A stretch of 64,000 bases of DNA from Rheinheimera baltica DSM 14885. GTDB lineage: Bacteria; Pseudomonadota; Gammaproteobacteria; Enterobacterales; Alteromonadaceae. The stretch's first letter is position 1. Every line of letters begins with the position of its first letter. The stretch is taken from NCBI RefSeq assembly GCF_000425345.1, contig NZ_AUDG01000009.1:1-64000 (forward strand), written 5' to 3'. This document shows positions 8,005-16,606 of this stretch, one piece after another. The notes under the pieces were generated by a model. The model was given only the letters and a program-made list of their open reading frames with translations. It made no database searches and had not been told where the DNA came from. A program made the translations under genes and the position numbers.

Positions 8005-9202
8005 TCTCAGGTTCGAGAGCAGTTAAGCGCCAGCTACACGCGACAGCAGCCAATAGTAATAGCGATGAGATAATTAAACAGGCTACCAGGCCCCAGTTCT
8101 GATACGCCCAGCCCGACAATACGGTGCCAAGCAGGCGGCCGGTGGCGTTGGCCATATAATAAAAGCCGACATCCAGCGATACACCATCGGCACGGGCTAA
8201 ACGCACAATGTAATAGCTATGTAGCGCTGAATTAATAGCAAATACCACACCAAATAACAGCAAACCACCAAGCAAAACGGCCAGTGTTTGTGGGGTGTAG
8301 CTGATGCCTGCAGCAATAAGTAATGGCAGTGCACATAGCGGCAGCGCCCAGAATAACAACGCGCTAGCCCCTGGCGCTTGCTGTTTGCTGTTACCGGTAA
8401 TACGTGGTGCCAGCGCCTGCACTATGCCGTAACCAATAACCCAGCACGCAAGAAAACCACCGACAGCACTGTGCGGCCAGTTAAACTGGCTGGCCAGATA
8501 CAGCGGTAGCGCAATAACAAACCAGACATCCCGTGCGGCAAATAAAAATAACCGGGCGGCAGACAAGGTATTAAGCGCAGGGCTTTTTGACAACAACTGG
8601 CTAAACTTCGGTTTAAAGCTTGTCTTACCAAGGTCTTGTTTAAGTAAGCATAGGCTAAGCAGCCATACCAGCAGGAGTGCAGCAGCCATAAGGGCAATAG
8701 CACCACTAAAGCCCAATAGCGATAGCAGCAGGCCGCCTAAGAAAAACCCGACACCTTTAAGTGCATTTTTGGAGCCGGTAAGCAGGGCGACCCATTTATA
8801 TAACGCGTTTTGGGCGTGCTCTGGCAGTAGCAGTTTAATGGCGCTTTTTGCACTCATTTTATTTAAGTCTTTAGCAATGCCTGATACGGCCTGAGCTACC
8901 ATCACCCACACTACGGTTAACGCTTCTGCTGGCACTAGTAGCATTGCTAGCGCGATAACTTGCAGCAACAAGCCGATATTCATTGTGTTATTCAGGCCAA
9001 GCCTTGCGCCCAGCCAGCCGCCAACCAAGTTGGTCACGACGCCAAAAAACTCATAAAACAAAAACAGCGAGGCAATGGCCAACGGCGTATAACCCAGCTG
9101 ATAAAAATGCAGCACAATAAGCATGCGCAGCGCGCCATCGGTTAGGGTAAATGCCCAGTAGTTACCGGTGACAACCAAATACTGCCTAATATCTGCGCGC
9201 AT
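7988..9202 (-). CDS. arsJ: organoarsenical efflux MFS transporter ArsJ
   Basis: 404 residues, about 12 membrane segments. The N-terminus MRADIRQYLVVTGNYWAF followed by TLTDGALRMLIVLHFYQLG, and ARDVWFVIALPLYL later, are typical of ArsJ. ArsJ exports 1-arseno-3-phosphoglycerate made by the adjacent GAPDH, giving arsenate resistance. An upstream start at 9271 would overlap the GAPDH gene by 58 bases and add 23 unlike residues, so I start at 9202, 11 bases after the GAPDH stop. Confidence 0.92.
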   Translation of the reverse strand: MRADIRQYLVVTGNYWAFTLTDGALRMLIVLHFYQLGYTPLAIASLFLFYEFFGVVTNLVGGWLGARLGLNNTMNIGLLLQVIALAMLLVPAEALTVVWVMVAQAVSGIAKDLNKMSAKSAIKLLLPEHAQNALYKWVALLTGSKNALKGVGFFLGGLLLSLLGFSGAIALMAAALLLVWLLSLCLLKQDLGKTSFKPKFSQLLSKSPALNTLSAARLFLFAARDVWFVIALPLYLASQFNWPHSAVGGFLACWVIGYGIVQALAPRITGNSKQQAPGASALLFWALPLCALPLLIAAGISYTPQTLAVLLGGLLLFGVVFAINSALHSYYIVRLARADGVSLDVGFYYMANATGRLLGTVLSGWAYQNWGLVACLIISSLLLLAAVACSWRLTALEPENGYGG

Positions 9203-9213
9203 TGGTAAGCCTG

Positions 9214-10218
9214 TTATCCTGCAAGACCAACCAGCCGCACCAACTCTACAGTACGGTTGGCATAGCCCCACTCGTTATCATACCAGGCGTATATTTTTAC
9301 CTGGGTGCCATTAATCACCATGGTAGAAAGCGCGTCGATAATACTGGATCGTGGGTCGGTTTTATAATCGACCGACACCAGTGGTCGTGTTTCATAACCC
9401 AAAATGCCCTGAAGTTCGTTATCAGCAGCGGCTTTAAGTAAGGCGTTTACTTCATCAGCACTGGTGGGGCGCTCTACTTCAAACACACAGTCGGTTAGCG
9501 AGGCGTTGGCCAGTGGCACACGCACCGCATGGCCGTTTAACCGGCCTTTAAGCTCGGGAAATATTTCGGTAATGGCGGTAGCTGAGCCGGTGGTGGTTGG
9601 AATCAAACTGCTGCCACAGGCACGGGCACGACGTAAGTCTTTGTGTGGCGTGTCCAGTATTGACTGCGTATTGGTTAAGTCATGGATGGTGGTTATGCTG
9701 CCATGTTTAATGCCAAGTTTTTCATGAATGACTTTTACCACCGGAGCTAAACAGTTCGTGGTACAGCTAGCAGCAGTGACAATGCGGTGTTTACTGGCAT
9801 CGAACAGGTGCTGGTTTACGCCCATCACCACATTAAGTACTCCGTTTTCTTTTACCGGTGCCGATACCACGACGCGTTTTACGCCTTGATCCAAATAGCC
9901 TTGTAGCAAGGCACTGGTTTTCATTTTACCTGAGGCTTCAATGACCACGTCACAACCTGACCAGTCAGTATCAGCAATCGCTCTATTGCCGGTTACTGCA
10001 ATGGCTTTACCATTGATAACAATCTTATTGTCGTTGTGATCGGCATTGTGCTGCCAGCGGCCGTGTACAGAATCGAAGTTAAGTAAGTGAGCAAAAGTTG
10101 CTGCATCAGCCGCCGGATCGTTAATTTGCACAAATTCCAACGCCGGCCAGTCAAAGGCAGCACGCAGTGCTAAGCGGCCGATACGGCCAAAGCCGTTAAT
10201 ACCTACTTTAAGGGTCAT
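9214..10218 (-). CDS. ArsJ-associated glyceraldehyde-3-phosphate dehydrogenase
   Basis: 334 residues. NAD-binding [14 protein letters not shown] at the N-terminus and the catalytic cysteine in [10 protein letters not shown] (Cys152). In arsJ operons this enzyme uses arsenate in place of phosphate and makes the unstable 1-arseno-3-phosphoglycerate that ArsJ exports. The role here follows from its position between arsR and arsJ; on sequence alone it is an ordinary GAPDH. Confidence 0.93.
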   Translation of the reverse strand: MTLKVGINGFGRIGRLALRAAFDWPALEFVQINDPAADAATFAHLLNFDSVHGRWQHNADHNDNKIVINGKAIAVTGNRAIADTDWSGCDVVIEASGKMKTSALLQGYLDQGVKRVVVSAPVKENGVLNVVMGVNQHLFDASKHRIVTAASCTTNCLAPVVKVIHEKLGIKHGSITTIHDLTNTQSILDTPHKDLRRARACGSSLIPTTTGSATAITEIFPELKGRLNGHAVRVPLANASLTDCVFEVERPTSADEVNALLKAAADNELQGILGYETRPLVSVDYKTDPRSSIIDALSTMVINGTQVKIYAWYDNEWGYANRTVELVRLVGLAG

Positions 10219-10236
10219 TGTTGTCTCCAGTTCAGG

Positions 10237-10584
10237 TTAAGCGCAGCAGGTTGATAAACGTTGTGGCCGCTCGCCCATAGCACACAGGTTTTGTTGTAAC
10301 GGTGCCAACATATCAGGGTTTTGCGTCAGGGTTTGGCGGATACATCTAAGCGCCCAATCAGGCAAATCTGAATTAATGCGGTAATACACCCATTGGCCCT
10401 GACGGCGATCAAGCAACAGCTGGGCTTTACGTAGCATCGCCAGATGACGTGAAATTTTCGGCTGTGTTTCATTCAAAGCGCAGGTGAGTTCGCATACACA
10501 CAACTCGCCCTGATCAGCGATCAACAGTATAGACAAGAGCCGGGTGTCATCGGCAAGTAATTTGAAAAACGCCACGGGTGTCAT
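10237..10584 (-). CDS. arsR: ArsR-family arsenic-responsive repressor
   Basis: 115 residues, winged helix-turn-helix. The metalloid-binding site is visible as ELCVCELTC (Cys29, Cys31, Cys35), and the recognition region as ETQPKISRHLAMLRKAQLL. A Cys-Cys pair near the C-terminus (113-114) may add ligands. First gene of the arsR-gapdh-arsJ-chrA operon, which it should repress until trivalent arsenic binds. Confidence 0.93.
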   Translation of the reverse strand: MTPVAFFKLLADDTRLLSILLIADQGELCVCELTCALNETQPKISRHLAMLRKAQLLLDRRQGQWVYYRINSDLPDWALRCIRQTLTQNPDMLAPLQQNLCAMGERPQRLSTCCA

Positions 10585-10626
10585 GCTGCCAGGTCTCTAG
10601 AAAATACATTACATGTGGATTATCAT

Positions 10627-10646
10627 ATATATGGATATTCATATAT
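10627..10646 (-). promoter_or_regulatory. probable ArsR operator
   Basis: Inverted repeat ATATATG (10627-10633) and CATATAT (10640-10646) around six bases, within an AT-rich stretch about 43 bases upstream of the arsR start. Such ATAT-containing dyads are usual for ArsR operators. Position and symmetry support the call; binding is inferred. Confidence 0.6.
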
Positions 10647-10830
10647 ACAAATGACATTTTTGTGAAATTTATTAGTCAAACAATTAGTACAAGATGATGC
10701 TTTATATTTTTCAATAAATTCATGGTTTTATGTTTTTTTGCCCGGTTTTGCCCAACTCTTTCGCTGTGTTTTTTGTCAGTGATAGGTAAAGTAACATAGT
10801 GAGTAACAACGGTAATTCAAAGGAGAATTT

Positions 10831-11301
10831 ATGCACGTCACAACTAAACTTATACTGGCTGCGCTTGGTGTAATGGTCGGGTGCTCTGCAGTGGCACATG
10901 ATGAAGCCCTGGAATCTGGCTGGTGTCGCGGTGGCAATGTTACGGTGCTGGGAGAGTTTTCTCTGAAAGATCCGTTGTTGCGTCAATTTAAAGCTGATTC
11001 AGCACAGGTGTGTGGGCAGCTCAAAAGCTGCGGTCACTTTGATGATGATGATTACACCATTGCCCGGCGCACAGCAGAGGGGCTATGTCGTGCTTTTAGT
11101 GAACGGGAACTGGCATATGCTACTGATGGGCATGATGGCACTGTTCGGCCTATATTTCATACCCCAGCTGTATTTAAGAATAATGAAACTGATCATCATA
11201 CATTGTACCAACTGGCACAGGGCATCCAGTTTTCCTGTGGTTATTGCAGTATGCCTGCAGTGCGCGAACAGCCGCGACAGAATATCGAACTTTATCGTTA
11301 A
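10831..11301 (+). CDS. small secreted cysteine-containing protein, unknown function
   Basis: 156 residues with a strong ribosome site (AAAGGAG, seven bases before the ATG). An N-terminal signal sequence is likely, ending around the GCSAVAHDEALESG region; GCS could also be a lipobox-like cysteine. The mature part has several cysteines (GWCRGG, QVCGQLKSCGHF, GLCRAF, FSCGYCS), suggesting disulfides or metal binding in the periplasm. No family recognised. It diverges from arsR and converges with the TPR gene. Confidence 0.65.
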   Translation: MHVTTKLILAALGVMVGCSAVAHDEALESGWCRGGNVTVLGEFSLKDPLLRQFKADSAQVCGQLKSCGHFDDDDYTIARRTAEGLCRAFSERELAYATDGHDGTVRPIFHTPAVFKNNETDHHTLYQLAQGIQFSCGYCSMPAVREQPRQNIELYR

Positions 11302-11346
11302 TTTTGATAAAAATTGCTACTTATTTGGCAGTGAAAGCAAAGGAAG

Positions 11347-13476
11347 TTAAAGCAAAGACTGTGCTCTGATATAAGCGGTAACGCTGTTCAACTTACTCAC
11401 CAGTTGCTGCTGAGTGTCGGCTGGCAGTGTACATTGCGCTAGTACGAAGTGTGCGGTACGAAGCACTTCACGCCAGCGTGGGTGTTTAGGCAAAGTTTTG
11501 ACGGATAAGTAACGATCCAGTGAGCGGGTTCTAATTCGGCCATCGTCGATGGAAACCCGCCAGATACCGCTTTGTTCAGCCAATTCAATGCGACTGCTGT
11601 TAGTACTTGATTCCCAAGCCGCCAAACTGCTAAGCAGCAAATCAACCAGCATTTGCGAAAAACTGGCCTGAGGAACTAAAGCGGAACAAGGTAAACTATT
11701 AGCTTGATGAGGGTCTGACAGCACCAGTAGAGTTAACGGCTCCTCACGCGCCAACATGCTTACACTGAAGTTTAGCTGGTAGTGTTGCTGCCCCAGTTGC
11801 AAACTTTGCTGCGGTAGATACTCATGCTCAACCGGTTCGTCGTTATTCCACAATTGCCAGAACCGATCATTTTGTGGGGGAATGAAATTGCCGAGTAGCA
11901 GCGAATTAAATGCCGACAAAGGTAAGGCAAACAGGCGGCAACAGGCATCATTAACAAACAGTAGTTGTTGCTTGTTGTTAAAAATCATTATAGCAAGATT
12001 AAGCTGACCAAAAGCTGCTTTAAGAGAACTATGGCTGGCACCAAGGTCAGCAAACTGGCGGGCATGCCAGGCCAATTCAGCTTCGAGTTGTTGCCGCGCG
12101 TGCTGTCTTTTGCGTTGTTGCCAAAACCACAATAAAGCCAGCAACAATAGCAGAAGACTGCCGGCGCTAAGTAGCATAAACAGTTGATTACGTTGAACAC
12201 TTATTTGTAATGCTTTAATTTCATTCTCTTTACTCAGTAGGCCAATGGCTTTTTGCTGTTGCTCGTATTCCAGTTGGCTGCGCTGCTGTGCCAGCGTGTC
12301 GGCAAAATTCTGCTGATACTGTGCCAGTTGGGCCATCGTCAGTTGTTGTTGATAGCGGAGTGCACTTTGCCATTGCTTAAAAGCGATAGCATTATCAACC
12401 AGAGCTTGTTGCAATTGCAGGTTGGTATCGGTAGCCTGTTGTGTTGTCGCAAGTTGTTGGCCAAGGCTGAACATGGCTTCTGCCTGCTGATAATGACCTT
12501 GTTGTTGCAGTAATTTACCCAGCTGTAGTCTTAAAATAACCGACTGGTCGGATGGCCCCAATTGCAAATCTAATTGCTCTGCCTGCTGCAACCAGTTAGC
12601 AGCTGAGTTAATATCTCGATGGTTTAAGGCAGCATCAGCCAACAGCAACATCACGCGTAGTTCAGCATGTAGGTTTGCTACGGTCTGAAAATAAGCTAGC
12701 GTTTGTCTTAGTATGGCTATGGCTTGTGTACTATTCCCTTGTTGCAGGTACACCAGTGCAAGTTCCTCCTGAGAATGGCTGGCTTGATCACTATTATTAT
12801 CTTGCTGGTATAACTGTACCGCACGATTAAGGTAATGCTCTGCCTGTGCCCAGTCGGTTAATTTGCGAAACACGCTACCAATATTGTTCAGCGTTACGGC
12901 CTGGCTGGAAGGTGAAGCCTGATACTGCTCTTTTAATGCCAAGCTTTCACGGTAATGATCGATTGCTTCGGCGTATTGTGTCATGGCCAGATGCGCGGTA
13001 CCTGCATCTGATAATGTCATTGCCAGCAATAAAGGCTTTTCGCTATCACGTGCTGCCTGTATAGCTTGGCTAAACAGGCGCAATGCCTTGGGCCGCTGTC
13101 CTTGCCGGTACGCCAAAATTCCCTGACGTCGAAGCAGTTGAATATTTTGCTCTGCTGATAGCACTTGGCTGCGGTATTGCAATGCGCCCAGCAGCTCACT
13201 GGCTTGTCCAAAATGCGCGTTACTGGTATAGAGCTCAGCTAGTTTTAACACTATGTCGGCATCTTGAGATGTGGCTATCTCTGGTGTATCAGCTGCTGGC
13301 CAGTGTAAGAGTGCCCGGCATTGATCAATTTGCTGCTGGGCATTCAGTTGTCGATTAAAACATGCTTCTGGGTTGGACTGGCCATAGACCGGGCTAGTGC
13401 ACATAAGCAACACCAGAGAGAATATAACAATAAGCAAGCTTGTTTGCGGCACAATACGCATTAATAACAACAGCAA
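11347..13476 (-). CDS. TPR-membrane-PAS sensor-like protein with conserved C-terminal domain
   Basis: 709 residues. Signal sequence (1-32), an array of TPR repeats (about 70-385, for example VTLNNIGSVFRKLTDWAQAE and ELALVYLQQGNSTQAI), a glutamine-rich coiled coil (380-430), one membrane segment (433-452), a PAS-like domain (about 488-595), then a C-terminal domain with RTRSLDRYLSVKTLPKHPRW. There is no histidine kinase or GGDEF output. Periplasmic TPRs and a cytosolic PAS suggest a signalling protein whose output is the C-terminal domain, which I know only as a conserved segment of uncharacterised marine gammaproteobacterial sensors. Ends just short of the convergent secreted protein. Confidence 0.75.
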   Translation of the reverse strand: MLLLLMRIVPQTSLLIVIFSLVLLMCTSPVYGQSNPEACFNRQLNAQQQIDQCRALLHWPAADTPEIATSQDADIVLKLAELYTSNAHFGQASELLGALQYRSQVLSAEQNIQLLRRQGILAYRQGQRPKALRLFSQAIQAARDSEKPLLLAMTLSDAGTAHLAMTQYAEAIDHYRESLALKEQYQASPSSQAVTLNNIGSVFRKLTDWAQAEHYLNRAVQLYQQDNNSDQASHSQEELALVYLQQGNSTQAIAILRQTLAYFQTVANLHAELRVMLLLADAALNHRDINSAANWLQQAEQLDLQLGPSDQSVILRLQLGKLLQQQGHYQQAEAMFSLGQQLATTQQATDTNLQLQQALVDNAIAFKQWQSALRYQQQLTMAQLAQYQQNFADTLAQQRSQLEYEQQQKAIGLLSKENEIKALQISVQRNQLFMLLSAGSLLLLLLALLWFWQQRKRQHARQQLEAELAWHARQFADLGASHSSLKAAFGQLNLAIMIFNNKQQLLFVNDACCRLFALPLSAFNSLLLGNFIPPQNDRFWQLWNNDEPVEHEYLPQQSLQLGQQHYQLNFSVSMLAREEPLTLLVLSDPHQANSLPCSALVPQASFSQMLVDLLLSSLAAWESSTNSSRIELAEQSGIWRVSIDDGRIRTRSLDRYLSVKTLPKHPRWREVLRTAHFVLAQCTLPADTQQQLVSKLNSVTAYIRAQSLL

Positions 13477-13572
13477 AGGATAATGGCGTCACACTACACT
13501 TAACATTTTGTTAATTCAAGTTGCGCACGTTAGCGTAAATTGTGCCATGGCGGACACATGGCTGCCATGGCA

Positions 13573-13593
13573 CTAAGTTAATCGCTAACTTAG
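13573..13593 (-). terminator. hairpin at the end of the secreted Gly-rich protein gene
   Basis: Perfect inverted repeat CTAAGTTA / TAACTTAG with a five-base loop, overlapping the stop codon of the gene ending at 13590. There is no clear T-run, so termination is uncertain. Confidence 0.4.
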
Positions 13594-14123
13594 TTTTTGC
13601 GCTCTTTGCCATCCGGGTCATTATTGGGGTCGGTGATCTGCCAGTACTCTTTAATCGCTTCCACACCGCGTAATGGCGTAAAGCCAGTACCCGATTCCGG
13701 AGGCTCTACCGTTGCCAGTTCATGTACTACAACCATAGGGGGAATGGTGTAGCATTTGTGCAGCTTAAATTGCACGCCCTGACTAGTGAAGTAGTAACCT
13801 GGGCCTACCATATTAGTTAGTGTATAAGGCGCATAATGGGTTACCCGTACGGTACCAGACCCCGGTACTGAATAACCTCCAAAACCACCACCACCACCGG
13901 CAAAAGTAGAGGCATAGTTATTGGTCGCCTGTGATGTTTTGTACACCTCAGCATCTACTACGCCGCCAGGTACTGCGCCATAAAAATTAGCCAGGATCTG
14001 TGCTTCGCTCCAACTGACATTGGCTATTTGCACAATAGTGCCGCGATGACACCAGGGTACCGCCTGCGCCGATAAAGATAACAATGCGCTGGCTGCCAGC
14101 GTGGATAGAATAAGCTTTTTCAT
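13590..14123 (-). CDS. secreted glycine-rich protein, unknown function
   Basis: 177 residues with a clear signal peptide (MKKLILSTLAASALLSLSAQA) and AAGGA before the ATG. The mature protein has a glycine run (FAGGGGGFGGYS) in the middle and two cysteines (PWCHRG and HKCYTIPP) that could form a disulfide. The C-terminus is polar (NNDPDGKERKN). No family recognised. Likely periplasmic or released. Confidence 0.6.
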   Translation of the reverse strand: MKKLILSTLAASALLSLSAQAVPWCHRGTIVQIANVSWSEAQILANFYGAVPGGVVDAEVYKTSQATNNYASTFAGGGGGFGGYSVPGSGTVRVTHYAPYTLTNMVGPGYYFTSQGVQFKLHKCYTIPPMVVVHELATVEPPESGTGFTPLRGVEAIKEYWQITDPNNDPDGKERKN

Positions 14124-14434
14124 ATCAGTGTCCTTCGGTTAGGTCAAAAGATTCATGCCCGTTTTGCCGCATCGCAAACAAAGATGGGCTAGGGGTAAAT
14201 TCAACATAACCAAGTGGAGGCCTGAAACCAATCAAACAGCAGGGCAAAACCGGGCCGGGAAGACTTTGCCCTGTTTTGCCCATGGTAAGGCAGTTGCCGC
14301 TGGCGGCGGCATCCAGAGCAGGCCCCCGCAGGGTTGTGGTATACATCAAGCGACTTAGAGCGCTTTGTCATCGAACCACTAAAGCCTATCAGGGGCAAAG
14401 CATGCTGTTATCACAAGCTGCAGTGCCTCTAATC
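14124..14434. other. gene-free stretch with inverted repeat GGGCAAAAC
   Basis: No convincing gene; the open frames here overlap each other on both strands and lack homology. It carries an inverted repeat GGGCAAAAC (14242-14250) / GTTTTGCCC (14273-14281) about 120 bases upstream of the secreted protein gene. The minus-strand 14-mer GCCCGGTTTTGCCC also occurs at 10740-10753 upstream of the other small secreted protein. Confidence 0.5.
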
Positions 14435-14815
14435 TCACATAGCAATGATTAAGGCTGTGTCTTTGCTTAGCGCTACGCCATTAGCGAACCTGTCCTCAGC
14501 TTTACCATCAGGTGCAACTAACTTTTGTGTCTGCGTCCAATGACCTTTTGTTCGCTCAAATATATAGGCAAAACCTGCGTCCTTACCAATGCCCTCGACA
14601 TCGTTCTCATCTGGTAGAAATAAGTGCTGTATAGCCAAACAATGCCACTCTGACGTCAAAAATATCTGTATCTGCGCCATCCTGTGCCATAAGCTTTGCT
14701 TGATGTTGCCAGTGTTTTCCATCAAATTCATACACATAGACGGCACCGGCTTTTTCAGCTTTAGCATCGTCAGCTAACAACTTGTGCTGCTTTGCATAAA
14801 TTTGGCACGTTTTTG
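14435..14815 (-). pseudogene. decayed FG-GAP repeat protein fragment, frameshifted
   Basis: Two overlapping minus-strand frames together read as FG-GAP (integrin-like beta-propeller) repeats: the upstream frame gives ADDAKAEKAGAVYVYEFDG then DTDIFDVRVALFGYTALIST and stops; the next frame continues DENDVEGIGKDAGFAYIFER then LVAPDGKAEDRFANGVALSK before stopping. The break is near 14612. No start codon or signal sequence remains, and both ends are lost, so this is a remnant of a larger secreted protein. Confidence 0.75.
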
Positions 14816-14989
14816 CCAGGGTGAAACAGCATAAGAATTTAAAGATAGAAGCAGCCTGAACAGATAGTCAGTATTAGTCGGCGCTTGAGTTAATTGAGGC
14901 TGGCCTGGGCTCGGTGTAGGCACTGGACGTCAGGCTGGCTTTGCACTAGCTTTATCTGCAACAGGGGTAATAGATAACGGGAGATAAAA

Positions 14990-15409
14990 ATGTCAGTGCA
15001 ACGTCATGGTCAGTGTGTTTGCGGTGCGGTTAAAATAACGGCCAGTACCGCAGACAGCAAAGTAGGTGCCTGCCACTGTAGTACTTGCCGGCGCTGGGGC
15101 GGCGGCCCGTTGTTGGCGATAGATTGCGGCACCGGCGTAAACTTTAACGGTGAGCAGCATGTCCGGGCTTATCGCTCATCAGAGTGGGCGTCGCGCGGCT
15201 TTTGCGCTGAATGCGGCACGCATTTGTTTTACCGCTTAAGCCAGAATGGCCAATATATTATGCCGGCTGGTTTATTTGATAACGCCGACGACCTGGTGTT
15301 CGACCATCAGGTTTGTATCGACAGCAAACCTGGCTATTACAGCTTTGCCGAAGCCACTCACGATATGACCTGCGATGAAATGTTCGCTGCCTTTGCGCCG
15401 CCGCAATAG
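14990..15409 (+). CDS. GFA-family zinc protein
   Basis: 139 residues with GGGAG before the ATG. The GFA (glutathione-dependent formaldehyde-activating enzyme-like) fold is shown by the zinc ligand pattern GQCVCGAVKI, GACHCSTCRRWGGG and GFCAECGTHLFYR. Despite the family name most members have no proven formaldehyde activity. Monocistronic, ending 18 bases from the convergent LysR gene. Confidence 0.88.
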   Translation: MSVQRHGQCVCGAVKITASTADSKVGACHCSTCRRWGGGPLLAIDCGTGVNFNGEQHVRAYRSSEWASRGFCAECGTHLFYRLSQNGQYIMPAGLFDNADDLVFDHQVCIDSKPGYYSFAEATHDMTCDEMFAAFAPPQ

Positions 15410-15427
15410 ATAGGATTAGTGTAATGT

Positions 15428-16333
15428 TCAATCGGCTACAGCTAATGCCTCACCACTGCTTTTTGCCAGCGTAATAAAGGTTTGAATATGCTTGTTCAGC
15501 TTTTCCTGCTTACGGTAACCAACATAAATATGTTTATGAATACCGCTGTCACCCAACCGAATAACCGTAATTGGCAGGGTGTTAGCGTATTCCAGCGCCA
15601 GCCATTTTGGCATTGCCGCCACACCGCGGTTGGCGGCTACCATTTGCAGAATAATGTCGGTGGCTTCCAGCGTTTTATGTAGCTTTGGCATGCACTGAGC
15701 GGGTAATAAAAACTGCTGAAAAATATCCAGCCGCGCCGTTTCTACCGGATAGGTTAACAGGGTTTGATCAGTTAGCTGTAGCGGCTGAATGGCTGTCATC
15801 GCAGCCAGCGGGTTTTGTTGGCTGACCACCAGCACCAGTTCGTACGGAAATACTGGCTCAAACACAATGCGCTCTTTTTGGATTGGGTCTGGTGTTATCA
15901 GTAAATCAATATCGTAGTTAAATAGCGCTGCCATGCCGCCAAACTGAAAGCGTTGTTTTACGTCGATATCAACCCCGGGCGATTGTGCCAAAAACGGCTG
16001 CACCACTTTTAACAGCCACTGATAACAAGGGTGGCATTCCATACCTACGCCAAGACTGCCTTTTTCGTTATTGGCAAACTGGCGCAGTGTCTCGTCTATA
16101 CGCTCAAACTGTGGCAGCAGGCGGTTGGCTTGCTCCAGCAGGTAGCTACCTGCTTCGGTTAAGCGGATATTGCGGCCGTCTTTTAACCACAGGTTGATAT
16201 TGTGCTGCCGTTCAAGCTTTTTCATGCTGTGGCTTAGCGCTGATTGCGTCAGGCTCAGTTTGTTGGCAGCGGCAGTCAGTGAGCCTATGCGGCTGATTTC
16301 ACGCAAAATACTCAAATGTATTTTTTCAATCAT
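15428..16333 (-). CDS. LysR-family regulator, MetR-like
   Basis: 301 residues from the ATG at 16333. N-terminal helix-turn-helix (SRIGSLTAAANKLSLTQSAL) and a LysR substrate domain after about residue 90. An upstream start at 16483 would add 50 hydrophobic residues outside the family. It is divergent from the mesX-mesD methionine synthase genes and resembles MetR, the homocysteine-responsive activator of methionine genes, so it probably controls mesX-mesD. The MetR match is by overall resemblance and context. Confidence 0.8.
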   Translation of the reverse strand: MIEKIHLSILREISRIGSLTAAANKLSLTQSALSHSMKKLERQHNINLWLKDGRNIRLTEAGSYLLEQANRLLPQFERIDETLRQFANNEKGSLGVGMECHPCYQWLLKVVQPFLAQSPGVDIDVKQRFQFGGMAALFNYDIDLLITPDPIQKERIVFEPVFPYELVLVVSQQNPLAAMTAIQPLQLTDQTLLTYPVETARLDIFQQFLLPAQCMPKLHKTLEATDIILQMVAANRGVAAMPKWLALEYANTLPITVIRLGDSGIHKHIYVGYRKQEKLNKHIQTFITLAKSSGEALAVAD

Positions 16334-16465
16334 GGCTAACCTATGAATACAAATCATTAAAAATAAAAGATACACCGTTTTGTGTAATGGGTATAGCGGT
16401 TCGCTGTGCCAGTGCTGTCTAGCGGAGTGCTGATTAAATATTAATAAATGAATAATACTCATTAG

Positions 16466-16492
16466 TGAATGAAAAAATATCATTTTTATTCA
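16466..16492. promoter_or_regulatory. possible LysR/MetR-type binding site
   Basis: Imperfect dyad: TGAATGAAAAA (16466-16476) facing ATTTTTATTCA (16482-16492), in the region between the divergent LysR and mesX genes. MetR sites contain TGAA and TTCA arms. Spacing is not the classical one, so this is tentative. Confidence 0.35.
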
Positions 16493-16516
16493 TCATATCT
16501 TAGGTATACCATCTTT

Positions 16517-16540
16517 AAATGTTTGGACGTCTGGATGTCT
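16517..16540 (+). promoter_or_regulatory. MetJ operator (tandem met boxes)
   Basis: Adjacent 8-mers GGACGTCT (16525-16532) and GGATGTCT (16533-16540) match the met box AGACGTCT at 7 and 6 of 8 positions, in the head-to-tail array MetJ binds. A weaker AAATGTTT (5 of 8) precedes them. It sits about 70 bases upstream of mesX, as expected for repression when S-adenosylmethionine is plentiful. The MetJ gene is not in the window. Confidence 0.7.
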
Positions 16541-16606
16541 TTTTGTGTGGGCGATAATCAGCAGTAGTGTTTTCAGGCTTGGACCGGGCAAGCAAATAGG
16601 ATGGCA

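Noticed and set aside
10720-10986. Minus-strand open frame of 88 codons
   Set aside because: It runs opposite the better supported secreted protein gene at 10831, which has a strong ribosome site and signal peptide.
13544-13571. Two GCCATGGC palindromes 20 bases apart
   Set aside because: Short palindromes with no matching operator known to me; may pair with each other but no gene context supports a role.
14125-14398. Overlapping open frames on both strands in the gap before the secreted protein
   Set aside because: They overlap each other in several frames, match nothing recognisable and lack ribosome sites.
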